NCBI GenBank assembly: GCA_038503035.1
Contig: JAVSML010024609.1
Span: forward strand, 206,591 to 270,590
DNA from: Crocodylus rhombifer
Taxonomy: Eukaryota > Chordata > Crocodylia > Crocodylidae
Length of the DNA stretch: 64,000 nt
Direction: 5' to 3'
Made by a program: the position numbers and the translations under genes. Of the stretch, positions 11,112 through 23,407 are shown piece after piece. Position 1 is the first letter of the stretch. Every line of letters begins with the position of its first letter. Under the pieces are notes generated by a model, which saw only the letters and a list, made by a program, of their open reading frames with translations, was not told the DNA's origin and did not search any database.

Positions 11112-13240
11112 TTTGCCCTAAGGAACAAAACAAGTCTAGCTAGCTGCCATAGCTAGACGGTTACCCTGAGATACATCCTGACCCCAGCAAGCCTCAGCTC
11201 CATTCCTTTATTACTGGGCCATGTAGGTGGGGCAAGAGTATCTCTGCCAGCCATTTCATTGGGTTGTGGAGAAAAAAAATTACATCCTCCTTTCCATAGA
11301 AAGGAATAGCCTGGAATAACACTGACCCAGAGATCACTCTTTCCCTAGGCAATCAGGTAGGATACAAAACAGCAAAATGATTTACTATATAGGAGAAACA
11401 AATTATACAAGAAAAACTGACTATACATTTGGAGGGAGAAAAACAGTCCAAGTACTGTCTCTTACCCTTTCATCTGTTTATACCATTGCCCTTCTGAAAG
11501 TCCTGCCAGTATCATCAGAAAACAGCCTTCCTGCTGATTCTGCCAGCCCTGGGTGCTGGATACCTTGCACCTCCAAAGACCTCTATTCTATCATAGCTAG
11601 TCTCTAAAAAGGCTGCAAAAGCTAGTTTCTGCACCCCCCGCCCACCACCACCACGCAACATTATTCAGATTGCTCATTAGTCACCACAAACCTCCAAAAA
11701 TTTAGTTTGCAAATTTATGTAAATTTACACTGGGATCTGGAGTGGACAGACAACTCAGTTACCCTAGAGCATGTGCTAGTACCTGACCGGTAGCTGACAG
11801 AAAACAAGACATACCCTGTTTACGTTGAACAAATGATTCTAAGGAATACTATATTCCTCAGACTATAAAATGTCTTGAATTGAATAATTGTTTTCCAACT
11901 ATTTAAGTTAATCTAACAAAAGATATCAGATTCACGCAAAGAACCTTGTCTGCCTTGAATTGAAGATGCACCCAAATTTAAAGGTGAAGATGCACCCTTA
12001 ATTTAAGAAAAGTAAAACACCAAATAAAGACACATTCGAAAGGGCACAACCTCTATGGTGTATATAAGGGCTTTTATGTTTTCATTATCAAAATTTAAGA
12101 CTCAGGCCATTTGTGGGGGGGGATTAGTATTTGGCTTTGAAAAGTGCATCTCATATGCCAAGGAATGCAGTCTGTCCTAGTTCTTTAAGAGGCACCTGAC
12201 AAGCTGAGCTGAGAGAACTGGTCTGGGCCAGTCAATATCTGAGAAAGAACGCACTGCACGGCTTGCACGTATGATCTCCACATACAGGAATTAGATCTGA
12301 GCTCTCATGAACTTTTTGTACTTTAAGAAAAGGTGCGCCCTTAAGAAACCCGTGCCCCGCAGTGACCACCTCAGGTTATCTGCAGGCATATCACATCACA
12401 CCCTTGTTAATGACACCAGTGTAGTTCTACGCCAGATTTTCCTGGCATTGCTTTATGCTGGCTTCATGCCCATTACATTGGTGTAGAGCTGCCTGTCTGT
12501 CATATATAGACTCCTTTTCTATACCAGTGTAAAGGCTTATTACACTAATATAAATGTGTTTTCTGCCAAGGGTCCAACTGTACTTTGATTACCCTCAAGG
12601 AATGCTCCAAAGATTCATCATATATGTAAACTGCAACAGGCCATCCTTTAATTAGCAGAAGTCATCGGTCCTGATCAAGGAATGTACCAATTAATTTTAA
12701 TTAGTCTAATTGATTGCGGTGTAATTAGAAACATGAGACACAGGTTTGGAAGGGTGGTTTATTAAGATCAATCCTCTGCCATAGCAAATAAGTAAATCAT
12801 ATAATGCCTCTACATTAACTTCTGATTGCTCTTTAAAGAACACCCCACTTTAGAGAGAAAATGTAAGTTGAAGTTTAAAGTTATTGTTATTGTTTTCTAA
12901 GGTACCAAATATAATCTGGGGGAAAGGGTTATTTAAACCAAATACAGTGTGCAAAATTTTGCTCTCATTTCATCAGTACAACCTCCTTGATTACAAAGTA
13001 CAAAACTCAAGGGAATAAATTCATCCCTGATGTTGCATCCCTGGTTTGACCACAGTGCAGTGACAATCAGCCTGTATTGGGAGAATCATTTTCCATTTTT
13101 TTCATTGTGAAATTTGTTGATTTGGAGCTAACCTTGCTTGGGGCCCAAGGATGACTTGAACCCAAACTGCAGGTATTCTCAATGCTCCAAGTAACAAAAA
13201 ATAAAAGCATGCAAGCAACACTTGTATCTAGAACTCCGTA
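11112..13240. other. No gene; short Penelope-like fragment at 11906-11955
   Basis: No coding region. Positions 11906-11955 read TTAATCTAACAAAAGATATC followed by CAAAGAACCTTGTCTGCC. I recall this as part of a very common reptilian interspersed repeat that I believe is Penelope-like; the same core occurs at 21960, 26160 and 43460. The rest is AT-rich and unassigned. A proline-codon-like CCACCACCACCAC run lies near 11641. Confidence 0.45.
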
Positions 13241-13241
13241 A

Positions 13242-13822
13242 AGGTATGTCTACACTGTAGTCACTACAGCACAGACAGAAGTGACAATGTTCACCTGATC
13301 TGGCCACAGAAATCGGTTTATAGCTGTGACCAAACACACGTGCACCGCTACAGACAGCTTAAAAAATAGCTGATTGGGTGAAGATCTGAACCCTTATTGC
13401 ACGCGCAGTCAGAAGACGTTCCAAAACAGGGCATTTTTTCTGTAGCTTCTGTCTGTGCTGCCTGCTAGCCTCAAGCTATTTTCAGAATGGGAGGGGGAAA
13501 AGAGAGCAAAGGGAGTTTGGTCTGGGGGGTGGGGTTCAGCCCCCACTAGAGGGCAGGGTGGGTGAATTGGAGCCCTTGCGGGCCCACCCTCCAGGACTGG
13601 CTGGGAAACCCCTAGAATGAGCTCCCACTGCTCCCTTTCCGCCCTCCCATTCTGAAACTGGGATAGGCTGGGAGAGAGGACGAGCCATTGCTGGGAGAAA
13701 ATAGCTTGTTCTGGAGGATGACTGTAACTCAGAACACTTCCTGCAAAGTGTTCCCAGTTGCAGTGGGGAGCTGCACTTCTGTCTGCACCCCTTAACTGCA
13801 AGTGTTGTGTAGACATATTCAA
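13242..13822. repeat. Foldback MITE-like repeat, about 580 bp
   Basis: The left end reads GGTATGTCTACACTGTAG and the right end, reverse-complemented, reads GAATATGTCTACACAACAC. The similarity continues inside: GCACAGACAGAAGT at the left pairs with GCAGACAGAAGT from the right, so the imperfect inverted repeat is about 45 bp long. The interior 13490-13720 is G/C-rich and yields a minus-strand open frame of 137 codons that resembles no protein and overlaps the repeat, so I do not call it a gene. The TGTCTACAC end is shared with other copies here. Confidence 0.65.
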
Positions 13823-13824
13823 GC

Positions 13825-15550
13825 TGGCTATCTAGGACATCAGTAGCAATCTTGCCACAGCAACTTAGGTCAGCACAAGATAACTGCCTGAGTATTTACA
13901 CAGCTTCTCTGATTCATCCATGCTGAAACCCACGCTGCCACAGCTAGACTGTTGCTGCTACCTGAGCTTCCAACTTCAAAGGTAGTTTGGGATAGCTATG
14001 ACTGTAGTGGAAGCCTACGCTCTGTTTTGAACAGCAATTTTAATTATCCTCAGGTACTTTGGGAACCCAGAGTATAAAAGCTAGTTGCTTATTAAGATCC
14101 CAGGCATCTCTAAATGAAAAACATATATCTAACTATCCCGTTTGCCCATGGTGATGGATATTCATACAGGTACATTCATCATTTTCCACTTTATAATAAT
14201 TTCCTTTAAACTTGAAATACAGTTGTTGCTCTTTAGAGACCGAAGAGGCAGGTTTCCATTAGCAGTTCTGGATAAACTCTATTCATATTATGGCTATACA
14301 GAGGATATCACGTGAAAATCTTCACAGATATGAACAGCCCTGCAGCATGACTCCATCGACTGCAGTGGAAGTTAGTATACTCTGAGGATGATTTTGGCCC
14401 TATAAGTTTAAAGCTTGAAGGAAAAGCTAGAGGAATCAAGGGAAATCAAGAATATTCAATGAATTTCTGAGGCATGTGCATCCTTTTATTGGAATGTTTC
14501 CTCTAGGGTTTATTATGAATGCATATTTTTTGTTCAGAACATGTTCAAGATTGACTTATTTATTTATTTTTAAAAAGACAAAGAAAGAGCCATATCATGA
14601 AGGATTACAAAATTATCATATATATTAATCTTCTGTTGTCTTATTGATATCTGCCAAGTTCCCTTTTTCCATACCAAATGTGAAATATTTTAGGCTCCAG
14701 TGATTATGAGCCTCTCAGTTGCAAGATGTTCTGCCGCATTCATATACATCTCACATTGGACTCTCGGGCTGGTATTCTTGTGGGATGTAGTGGAATACCA
14801 GCTACCTATCGAGTCTACTGGTCTATAAGTCAAACTGGAGGCCGCCAAAAATCTGCTTCTGACAGCTGCCATGACCAATTGATCAGTCTCATATTTAGGT
14901 CAGACATTTCCTGCTCTACCATGTTGGGAAACAAAAACATATGCAAGAAAAAAACTCACAAAGGAATTGACTCTTATAAGGACACTTGAAACAAATGCTT
15001 TCAAAATGTTAAATTCTTTTGCAGATAAAACCTGAACAACGAAGAAAAGAAAGAAACTATTCAACTTCCAAGTTTGGTTAACTGACTTCATTCTACAATA
15101 CATGTAAGCACCACAGAATATGTCTCTGAAGCTGATCATTGTAAGGTGCTATTTTTTTTAGTATGGTGTTAACAGTGAAATGTTGTTTTCCGTAACAGCA
15201 TATGGTATAAATAAACCTCTCCGATCCAGAGTGCTGTTAGTGTCTAGAATATGGACCTAACTCCACTGTGCTTGTGATTGAGGCCCTCCATGAACCTGGC
15301 ACTACCAGTACTATTACTAAATCTCACTGAGTTCAAGGGAAGGACTCACTTGATTGATGGTTTCAAGAATTAAACCTTGTGTGGGCCTAATGGAGTAGGT
15401 CCTCAGCTGGTATAAACGGGAGCAGATCTAGGATTTTAAAGTGGGGGTGGAAGTGCAGCATAGAGTTCACTGGTGCAAGGGGTGCAACTGGCAGTGGAGG
15501 CTGAGACTGAAGCACTCACGAGAGCACTCATGAAATGAGCTCTCTATTGC
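13825..15550. other. No feature seen
   Basis: Mostly AT-rich. Open frames of 60-90 codons around 14690-15140 occur on both strands and overlap each other without any recognisable motif, so they are likely chance. Confidence 0.45.
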
Positions 15551-15552
15551 TA

Positions 15553-16435
15553 TACACTACACAGTGGGTGCACCTACACATGCTATTAATGTGCTTTAGG
15601 CTTACTGTGCAGTAAACTTTCCCTGAGAGCATATTTACATGGGCACCCTGTTGGGAACAGATTTGATCCAATGCTCACACCCTGCTCTGCCCCGCTGCAG
15701 CAGCAAGGGAGACCTCCAGGCTCCCGGGGATGCTAGCCCGCGGGTTGACAAAGGGCATGGGGGCCACTCCCAACATGCACAGGGTCAAGAGAATCTGCTG
15801 GCTGCAGTGGCATCTGTCTTCTGGCCCCATGCACATCAGGAAGGGATCTGATGTGCACAGATAGCTGCTGCTGCATCCAACAAATCTGTACACTACACAG
15901 TGGGTGCACCTACACGTGCTATTAATGTGCTTTAGGCTTACTTGCTCATCAGGATACCTATCTGCCAGTGAGCCCTCTGCCAGGTAGGGCTTTCCTGCCT
16001 GGCAAGCAGTTCACCGGCCGCTCTCCTGGGTGTGGGGCAGCTGCCAGCAAGCCTTCTGCTGGGCAGGCCCCCTTGCTTGGCAGAGGGATGGTTGGGAACT
16101 GTCCTGCAAGAGGGACAGCTGCCAGCAAGCACAAGCCCTCGCTCACTCCCCAGAGCTCCCAGCTCTGCTCTGCGAGCCAACAGCTGGGACAGGGGACTGG
16201 ATGCTCCCCAGTCCCAGCACTGATCAGCTGGGAGCTGAGCAGTGCCGGGACTGAAAACAGAGAGCTCCCTGTCCCCTGTGGTCCCTTCAGCTACTACACA
16301 GTTAATCTGTATTTACAGGTAATGGCTAACTGCACAGTAGTCTAAGTTACTGTGCAGTAAATGTCCCACATGTGCAAACTGTGACATGTTACTGCACAGT
16401 AGATTAGTCTACTGGGCAGTGAAGCATCTCTTACA
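15553..16435. repeat. Composite foldback repeat with internal direct duplication
   Basis: The block contains the same GTGGGTGCACCTACACATGC start as the 56 kb MITE, and ends around 16340-16435 with several GTTACTGTGCAGTAA-type palindromic motifs. Positions 15553-15606 and 15889-15942 are direct copies of 54 bases with one mismatch, so two elements, or a duplicated end, lie head to tail. The interior 15960-16260 is GC-rich (CTGCCAGCAAGC repeated with variation). No protein similarity was found in the several short frames there. Confidence 0.55.
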
Positions 16436-16439
16436 GATG

Positions 16440-19400
16440 AGCTCTGTCAGAGGGAAATGTGACTGCATCACCACACCCCCCTGGATCAGCCTTGAGTGTA
16501 AAGTGTTAGCACTACTTTGACTTGACAAGTGTTATTATTGGCCTTGTTTACAAAAGCACAGATAAAATAGTCTACAAATTAATGTATAGAACATTAAATC
16601 TGGCTTTATTAATGAAGACCCCTGCAGGGCTATGTACAAGCTATGTATGTAGTTGCTTCTTCATATCATAACCATTTCAGTGGATCTATATAAGGGCCTG
16701 AATGTTTGAACAGATTCCTGTCTGAAGAGTCCTTGTTTTGTCATAGACACACAGTAATATGACACATAATTATTTTGTGTGCATGCATATCTGCATGAAC
16801 AATGTATTATCATTGGATTATTTAATTTGTGTTTTTGTAAGCAGATATTGACACAGAGAAAACTGTTTAGAATCTAATTAGTTTTGCTGAAATAAAGTAT
16901 ATGAGTCAGGTCGTGTAGGCAGAGCTACTAGAAAAGAAGAACTAAAAATAAAGATGAATCAAAAATAAGATGCAGATCCTATTCCACCTCAAAAACAGCT
17001 AACTAGCACTGTGACTTTTAAGTTTCAGTCACTAGACATGATCTTATTACACTCAGTACAGCTTCCACAGATAATGCTAAGCCATCAAGATTTTTGTGTC
17101 ACCTTTCTGACCTGAAAAAATTCCTTAGGAACCAAACTTTATCTTCTGTGGATGTTCAGAAGTGATCCAGAACGACCACTTAGTCATGTAACTCCAGCTG
17201 AGCTCTATTATGATCCAGTTCCACCTGGGGAAGTTCATACACTTCAAAAAAGCCCCCAGATCCCTAGACAGAAAAAAAAAACCTCACAAAGCTGCTCTTT
17301 GACACTGCAAGCATGATACTGTCCATCTTTTCATCATTGGGATCAGTGCAGAGAACTCAAGCAGCCTCCCTTCTTAGCATTGCCTTTTTCACTGAACTGT
17401 ACAGTCGTACTCCCTTTTGCTTGCCTGCCTTTCGTCCACATGAATCTTTCACATTTCCCTGCCCAGTGATCCAGCAATCTTTCTAACAAGAGAGGTGGAA
17501 GAAGTCCTCACCCCTGCCTTGCCCAGGGCCTTTTGGGCAGAGAATCTTCTTAGGAAGAAGGAGATGGGGGTTTAAACTTAATGAGGTATAGGGAGTAGAC
17601 AAATAGAAAGGGCTAGAAATGAAATCTCCTTTGTTCTGTTGCCTTAACCATAAGACTATTGAAAATAAGGTACCATCACTGGTGAGAATTACTCCATAAT
17701 GAAGTTAATGCAGTTTTCTGTTGGTTAGGCCCACTGAGATGCCTGTCCTCTGGGGAGATAGATCCAAGTGGTCTGTATCCCCTTTTAGTTACTTAGAGCC
17801 TGGCATACTGGAACTGCCAAAAACTATGCTGCCCATTGAAATAATGGGGTCATGCACATCCTTTGACAGAATAAAATCTGCTTTGGAGCTGCATAATATT
17901 GCTGGAATGTGAGCACCCTACAGAGCAGAACAGGATGTGTATCTGGAAGTACACTAGTGTGCCCATAGAAAGAATGGGAAAAATATGCACTTTCCTGGAC
18001 AGGATGTGGAAAATAGGTCTGGTAGGTGCAGCAGGTTCTGAGCCCACACTTTTGTATTGGTGTTTATTCTTCCAAATGTCTATACATGCATATCATATCC
18101 TCCTTAACTGCTGGTTGGTCAAGAAGGGTATAGTCAAGTGATGACCCCATGATTAACATCATGCAAGTGAATAATCTCATTAACAAAATTGGACTTCTTA
18201 CAGTATATACGTCTGTGAAACATCCAGTCCTTAGATCCTGTAATAATAATAGATAAGATAGGTAACAGGATGGATACACTGAAGCTTTGCAGGATGATGA
18301 CCACAGATTTTGCTCCCTTTCCTGATGGATCATTCCTTAGGACCATTAGAAAACAGAGGCAATGAGCCCCAAACAGGAAATGAAATTAATAGATATGGCC
18401 CTAAGTAATATACTGCAATGTATAGTCTAATAATTACAAAGCCATTACACCATGAATCCATGTGCTCTTCCATTGTATCTGTCACCTGAAACTTAAAGCT
18501 TTGCCACCTCATTCTAATAACTTTCTGTCCTCTCCAGGAAGAAGATGAATTCTAATGAAACACTTAGAAGGAACAATGAATAAATCATTGAGTTAATCCC
18601 CCTTGATAATGCACGTGCCAAAAAAGTTAATTCTTAATTTCCATTCTTACACACAAAAATGAAATTTTCCTTTCATTAAATCTAAAATAGTAAAAGTAAG
18701 CTCTTTTTCATTAAAATTGGTGGTGAGTGATGTGATTTTAAAAGCTTTTAAAGCTGTGTATGCTACTTGGGTACAAGCAAAACATCCCCCTGGGAGTGTG
18801 CTGTGATGCTGGCTTGCCAGTGATTGCTAGCGACTAAGAACTTTTCTCATTAAATTAAAAAGTGGGAAAGAAATAAGAGCACTAACACAGTAGTTCAGAA
18901 TTCATTAAAATATTCTTTGTTCATGAAAACCACTCAGTATCCCTGACAGTTATAAATATCCAGCAGCAAATGTCATATTTCGCAAAGGGAAAAATCTAAG
19001 CTTCACATTAAAATGTTCAGCTCAAAAGAATACAACAGAAGAACCAGCAGGTCTTTTGTGTTAATTATACAAGAAACACATTTTCAGCAGATAGGCTTCA
19101 AGGCCCCCATTCAACAGAGAACTTAAGCGCATATTTAAGCATGAGTATAAACCCCACTGAATAAGATTTAGGTACAAGAAGGTTTGATCAAAGCCACAAA
19201 AGTCTGTCTGCATCCACAGAATTGGAATAGGGTCTAAATTTAACCTTTTCCTTTCTACTGTATAAACAAAATCAAATATAATTCTTAATATAATTTTCTC
19301 CAAAACAAATGCTTCACAGAACCCAAAAAATATGATGCCAACTGCTAAACTTTCACAGGCAAGGACAAAAGAATATAGTGTGTGTGGACTGAGAAACAGA

Positions 19401-22400
19401 CGGTGGCATAGTCTCCCACAGATGTCATGGAAGGTTCATCATTTAGAGTTTATAAACATATACTGGACCTGTAGAAAATATACATCCCTGTAACTCAGCT
19501 CTGTATTGGCAGAGTCGTGGAATAAATTATTTGATAAGCATTTTTTTTAATTCTAATTTGCTGTCAACCAAAATGAATAGCAACTCTTGATAGCTTGCCA
19601 TAAAGATGCACTGCTTGTATGAGCAGGTTATCTTTACAGAGCAATATCAAAGATGTGTGTGTATGTGTGTCTGAGGAGGAAATCTGCTTGGCACTAAATT
19701 GAGCATGTGAAATGAAATTTATGACAGAGCGCAGTGCACAAGTGGGAACTTTTGGAATTACTGAACTTAGGCAAGCACAGCCTCTGACAGCAGAGAGGGC
19801 AGAGCCAGCCACACTTCATGAAAGGATAAAGGAATTGTTCCTCCATGTCTGCATCCCATCCTTAGCTTAAATAGTGTGGGACTGACATGGATTCTGATCT
19901 TCTTTCTATGAAATAAGCAGCACAACTCCAACTGGGGAGCAAAATCTAACCCACAGGTCAAGATAGTACCTCTTCTTGCCTTCACCCATCCTCATAGGCA
20001 GGGCTGAAGTGAACCTTTACTGCTTATAGCTATATCAAAATGCCTCTTTCTGTCTCTGTACCTGATGCACATAATGCCTTATATGCTCATTACAGGTCCT
20101 TATTATTATTATTATGTTAGCTCCAAAAGGCCTCAGCTGTTATGATAGATAGGGTACATATACATAGAAAAAGATGTTTGTATGTTTCTCAAAGAGGTTG
20201 GTCCTAGATCTTCTAAGTGCATTATTGTAATCATCAAAAGGCTCTGTAGGTAACTATGTATTTTCCAGGAAGGTTCCCATGGCAGCTACAGTTCTGCTAC
20301 TATACATGTTTAGACGCGTCTCAATCTAGTCAGTGCTACGCAGCTTGCTCATACCTAAATTCCTTTGGGATCCACAGTCCAATTGTTCCCTCATTCCTGT
20401 CCCCTGAAAGGCCTGATCTGCTAGATGTGCACAGAACACATCTAAGCTACATACAGACATTCAGTTTCTGATGAAAGAGGTGCTGCTCTCCCTGGAGGAA
20501 CCAGGAGTTCACAGATGTCCATGATTTTTCTCTCAGAGCAAAAATGGCTGCCCCAGGGGAAAAATAACCTGGGAGCAACTAGGAATCAATCACTCCTGGG
20601 AGGATTTCTCCTGGAAGAACAAGTGTTTGTGTACATTCTGTTCTAAGAGAAACCACAGTGCAGTCCTCCAGCACTCCAAGGTGCTTTGTTCTTATCTACT
20701 TTCCCCAGGGTAACAGTGTGTTTCTCACTGGACTCTGATGCTCCAACTGATTTCCTTTCATATTCCCACATCATGCTAAGGGAGATGCAAGCCAAGCAAT
20801 CTGCACCAGCCATTCAGGGCTGCCCTGTACACTAATGCCATCTGTGTCTAGGCTGACTGAGGGAGTCTACAGAGCACTGCTGAGACATACACATAGTACC
20901 CCTCTTCCTCCCCACCCTCCCCAGCTGTGCAGCTTCAGTACTACAAGTTCTCTGCTCTTCAAGGGCTCAGCAATCAAATGTCTGTTCAGGCATCTCTATA
21001 TAAGTCTTTCTACCAGGAAAAAAAAACTCAGAAGAATTCTCCCAGATCATTTGAACTTGTGCATGCAGCCCAAAAGAATATTTCTGGGACTAAGCTCTCT
21101 ACAAGACACTGTGGCTGTGACATCCATCGCTTTCATTCAAACACACAGCTAAAGGAGATACCTCCTCTGGGCATATCATGGACAGTTCCATAATATGTGT
21201 TAATTTAAGCATTCAAATCCAGGACATAGATGTCCTAATAAAGAGGTCAGATTTGAAAACATGATTTGCCAATATGCAGAATAACATGTAAAACCCTATG
21301 GTGTGCCATGATACCCACATTTATAGGTTTATGAGGATAAATCCTCAGGGCTTTATTTGAGAAATAGCCAGTAAAAGTACTTTCAATATTTTTAAACCAT
21401 ATTTTCAATTAATCCTTCTGACCTACCTAGATGTACTCTACTGAAGTGTGCAGGAGCTTCAGTAAAAGCTACTTACCTGCTGAAGAGACAAAAAAAAATA
21501 AGAAAGTGAAAATTAAAATAAGGTGGGTGTTTCTTTGACTCACACATTCTTACAGCTTCTTTTGTCTCCTCAGCATGATGATTGGACTCTCTTTGAATAC
21601 CTTACCCATCAGCAGAGCAGACGTAATTAGGTCTGAAGGAGTCCTACTGAGTGTAATTTTCATCACCTTATGCTTCACTTCTGAATTTGGTCCTGTCTTT
21701 TTAAAAGAAGCGTAATGAATTATCCAAGCTACTCTGTCTAACCAAGAGCATTTCTGAGAGGCTTGGAGGTATGGTGGATAAAACAAGCCTGGTGTTTTAA
21801 AATGTTCTTGACTTGGTGACACTTTTGCAATTCTATGATTTATACCTGGCCCCATTTTTATCTAAATACCCCACATGTTTAGGCTTCAGTACAATATCTA
21901 CAGGGTTAAAAGAACCACATGCCTGAAAGCTTGTCTAGAACCTCTCTCAACGCTACAGTTGGTTCAATAAAAGATATCATCCCCCAAAAATTCTGCCATT
22001 TTTCATGATTCCTAGACCATTGCAGCTATAGTATCACTTCAGTGCAACCATTAGAAGATTAAATACATTTTAAGCTGTCTCAGCTAAGTACTGATATCCA
22101 GTGATTAACTGTTTAATAGCATGGTCCTTTGAGACAGATGTCAGGGCAAAGTTTCAAACCATCAACTCTTGGCTAGATCCTTAGCTAACATGCATTAGCA
22201 TGACTTCAGTGCAGCTATTTCAGTTTAAAGAAGCTGAGGATCTGGCTTACTATATTCACGAAGAAAGATCAGAAACACCAACACAAATAGTGTGACTATC
22301 ACATGCATGTACTGAACCGATATGACATGATTAAACAACTTGATGTCTAAGGGACATTATATTTGTCAGCTTGGAATCTAGCAACTTTGATGACTGCACA

Positions 22401-22655
22401 GCAAAGATCTAAAGCAGGTCTGTTCATGCCACTGCATGCTAATTAGCACTTACCCATCCTCTCTGTACTCTTGGTTATAAATTTTAATGTCTTAGTGAGC
22501 TTTGTGAATTTTTTTATGAAATTTGAGCATCTTTCCTATTTGCAAAGTAGTACCTGCATCCTTAACTAATGGATGTAATAGGTCAAAGAACAAAGACTTT
22601 CCACAGTTAGTATGAAAGTAAAAGGAAGTCTCCTTAGCTTACTGCTGTATAACTA
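16440..22655. other. Long stretch without genes
   Basis: Six kilobases of AT-rich sequence with no recognisable coding region. A short TG run sits near 19655 and a TTA run near 20100. Positions 21921-21985 contain TTGGTTCAATAAAAGATATC, a probable Penelope-like fragment. Positions 20480-20640 show loosely complementary GGAGG / CCTCC blocks but no clear ends. Open frames up to about 105 codons (20835-21152) match nothing known. Confidence 0.5.
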
Positions 22656-22663
22656 TGTGCCTT

Positions 22664-23402
22664 TGTGACAGACAGCCAGGAGCGCTCTCTCACTTTAAGA
22701 GGGAAGGAGCCCAGACAGAGTCCTGCAGGACAGACAGGGTGCACTTGGGACTGGGTTGCTAGGGAGATCAGTAAATGAGATTAATTAGCAGGCACCTGCA
22801 AGCAACCCAAGGGCTCATCTGACCAGAAGTGGGGTGGGGCAGGGCTGTTGGAGAGATGCAAGGCAGGGCCAGAGGCAAGGTAGGCAATCTTCTGTGGAGG
22901 CTAAGTAGGGAAGATCTCCAGAGGTGCGTGTGATTCAAGCAAACAGTGAGTGTGGTAGGCCCTGAGGAAACTGAGGATTTAGACTCAGGTTGGGATAATA
23001 GTTTGGTTATAACCACAAGGGTTTGGTTTCAATCTACTGAGAGATGACCCAGTAGTTTAGGGGGACCCAGACAGACCATGAGAATCCAAGGAGGCTTAGC
23101 AGCCTGAGAGACAACAAATATAAGGCCTTGGGAAGCAGACAGTAAGCTAGCAACCCTGAACCTTGGTCCATTCAGTGGACTAGAGCGAGAGGGCTCAGTA
23201 ATAGCAAACAGGGGTGGAGGCCAAAGCCCAACACTGGAACAATGTCAGGCTCACTCTAAGACCCCCAAGTAGCCTCCCTTTTTTCCAAAATAATAACATC
23301 AAAGGTGTGGCAGGAAAGTAAAAGAGGTGAGGCCTTAGAGTTAGAGCTGGGGTAGGAATTGCGTGGCCATCACAGCCACCCCTGGAAACCAAATCTGTCA
23401 TA
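22664..23402. mobile_element. Probable solo LTR of an endogenous retroelement
   Basis: The element starts TGTGACAGAC and ends ATCTGTCATA, so its first and last nine bases are inverted repeats with one mismatch (TGTGACAGA against TATGACAGA). It is flanked on both sides by GCCTT (22659-22663 and 23403-23407), a 5-bp target duplication of the size expected for LTR elements. Length 739 bp, non-coding, G/A-rich, with no second LTR and no gag or pol nearby, so it is best read as a solo LTR left by recombination. A TGTGACAGA...TCTGTCACA pattern is, from memory, seen in LTRs of turtle and crocodilian genomes. The terminal CA has become TA. Gypsy versus retrovirus cannot be decided. Confidence 0.68.
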
Positions 23403-23407
23403 GCCTT

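Noticed and set aside
13409..13822. Minus-strand frame of 137 codons
   Set aside because: It covers the GC-rich interior and right end of a foldback repeat; no domain and no codon signal.
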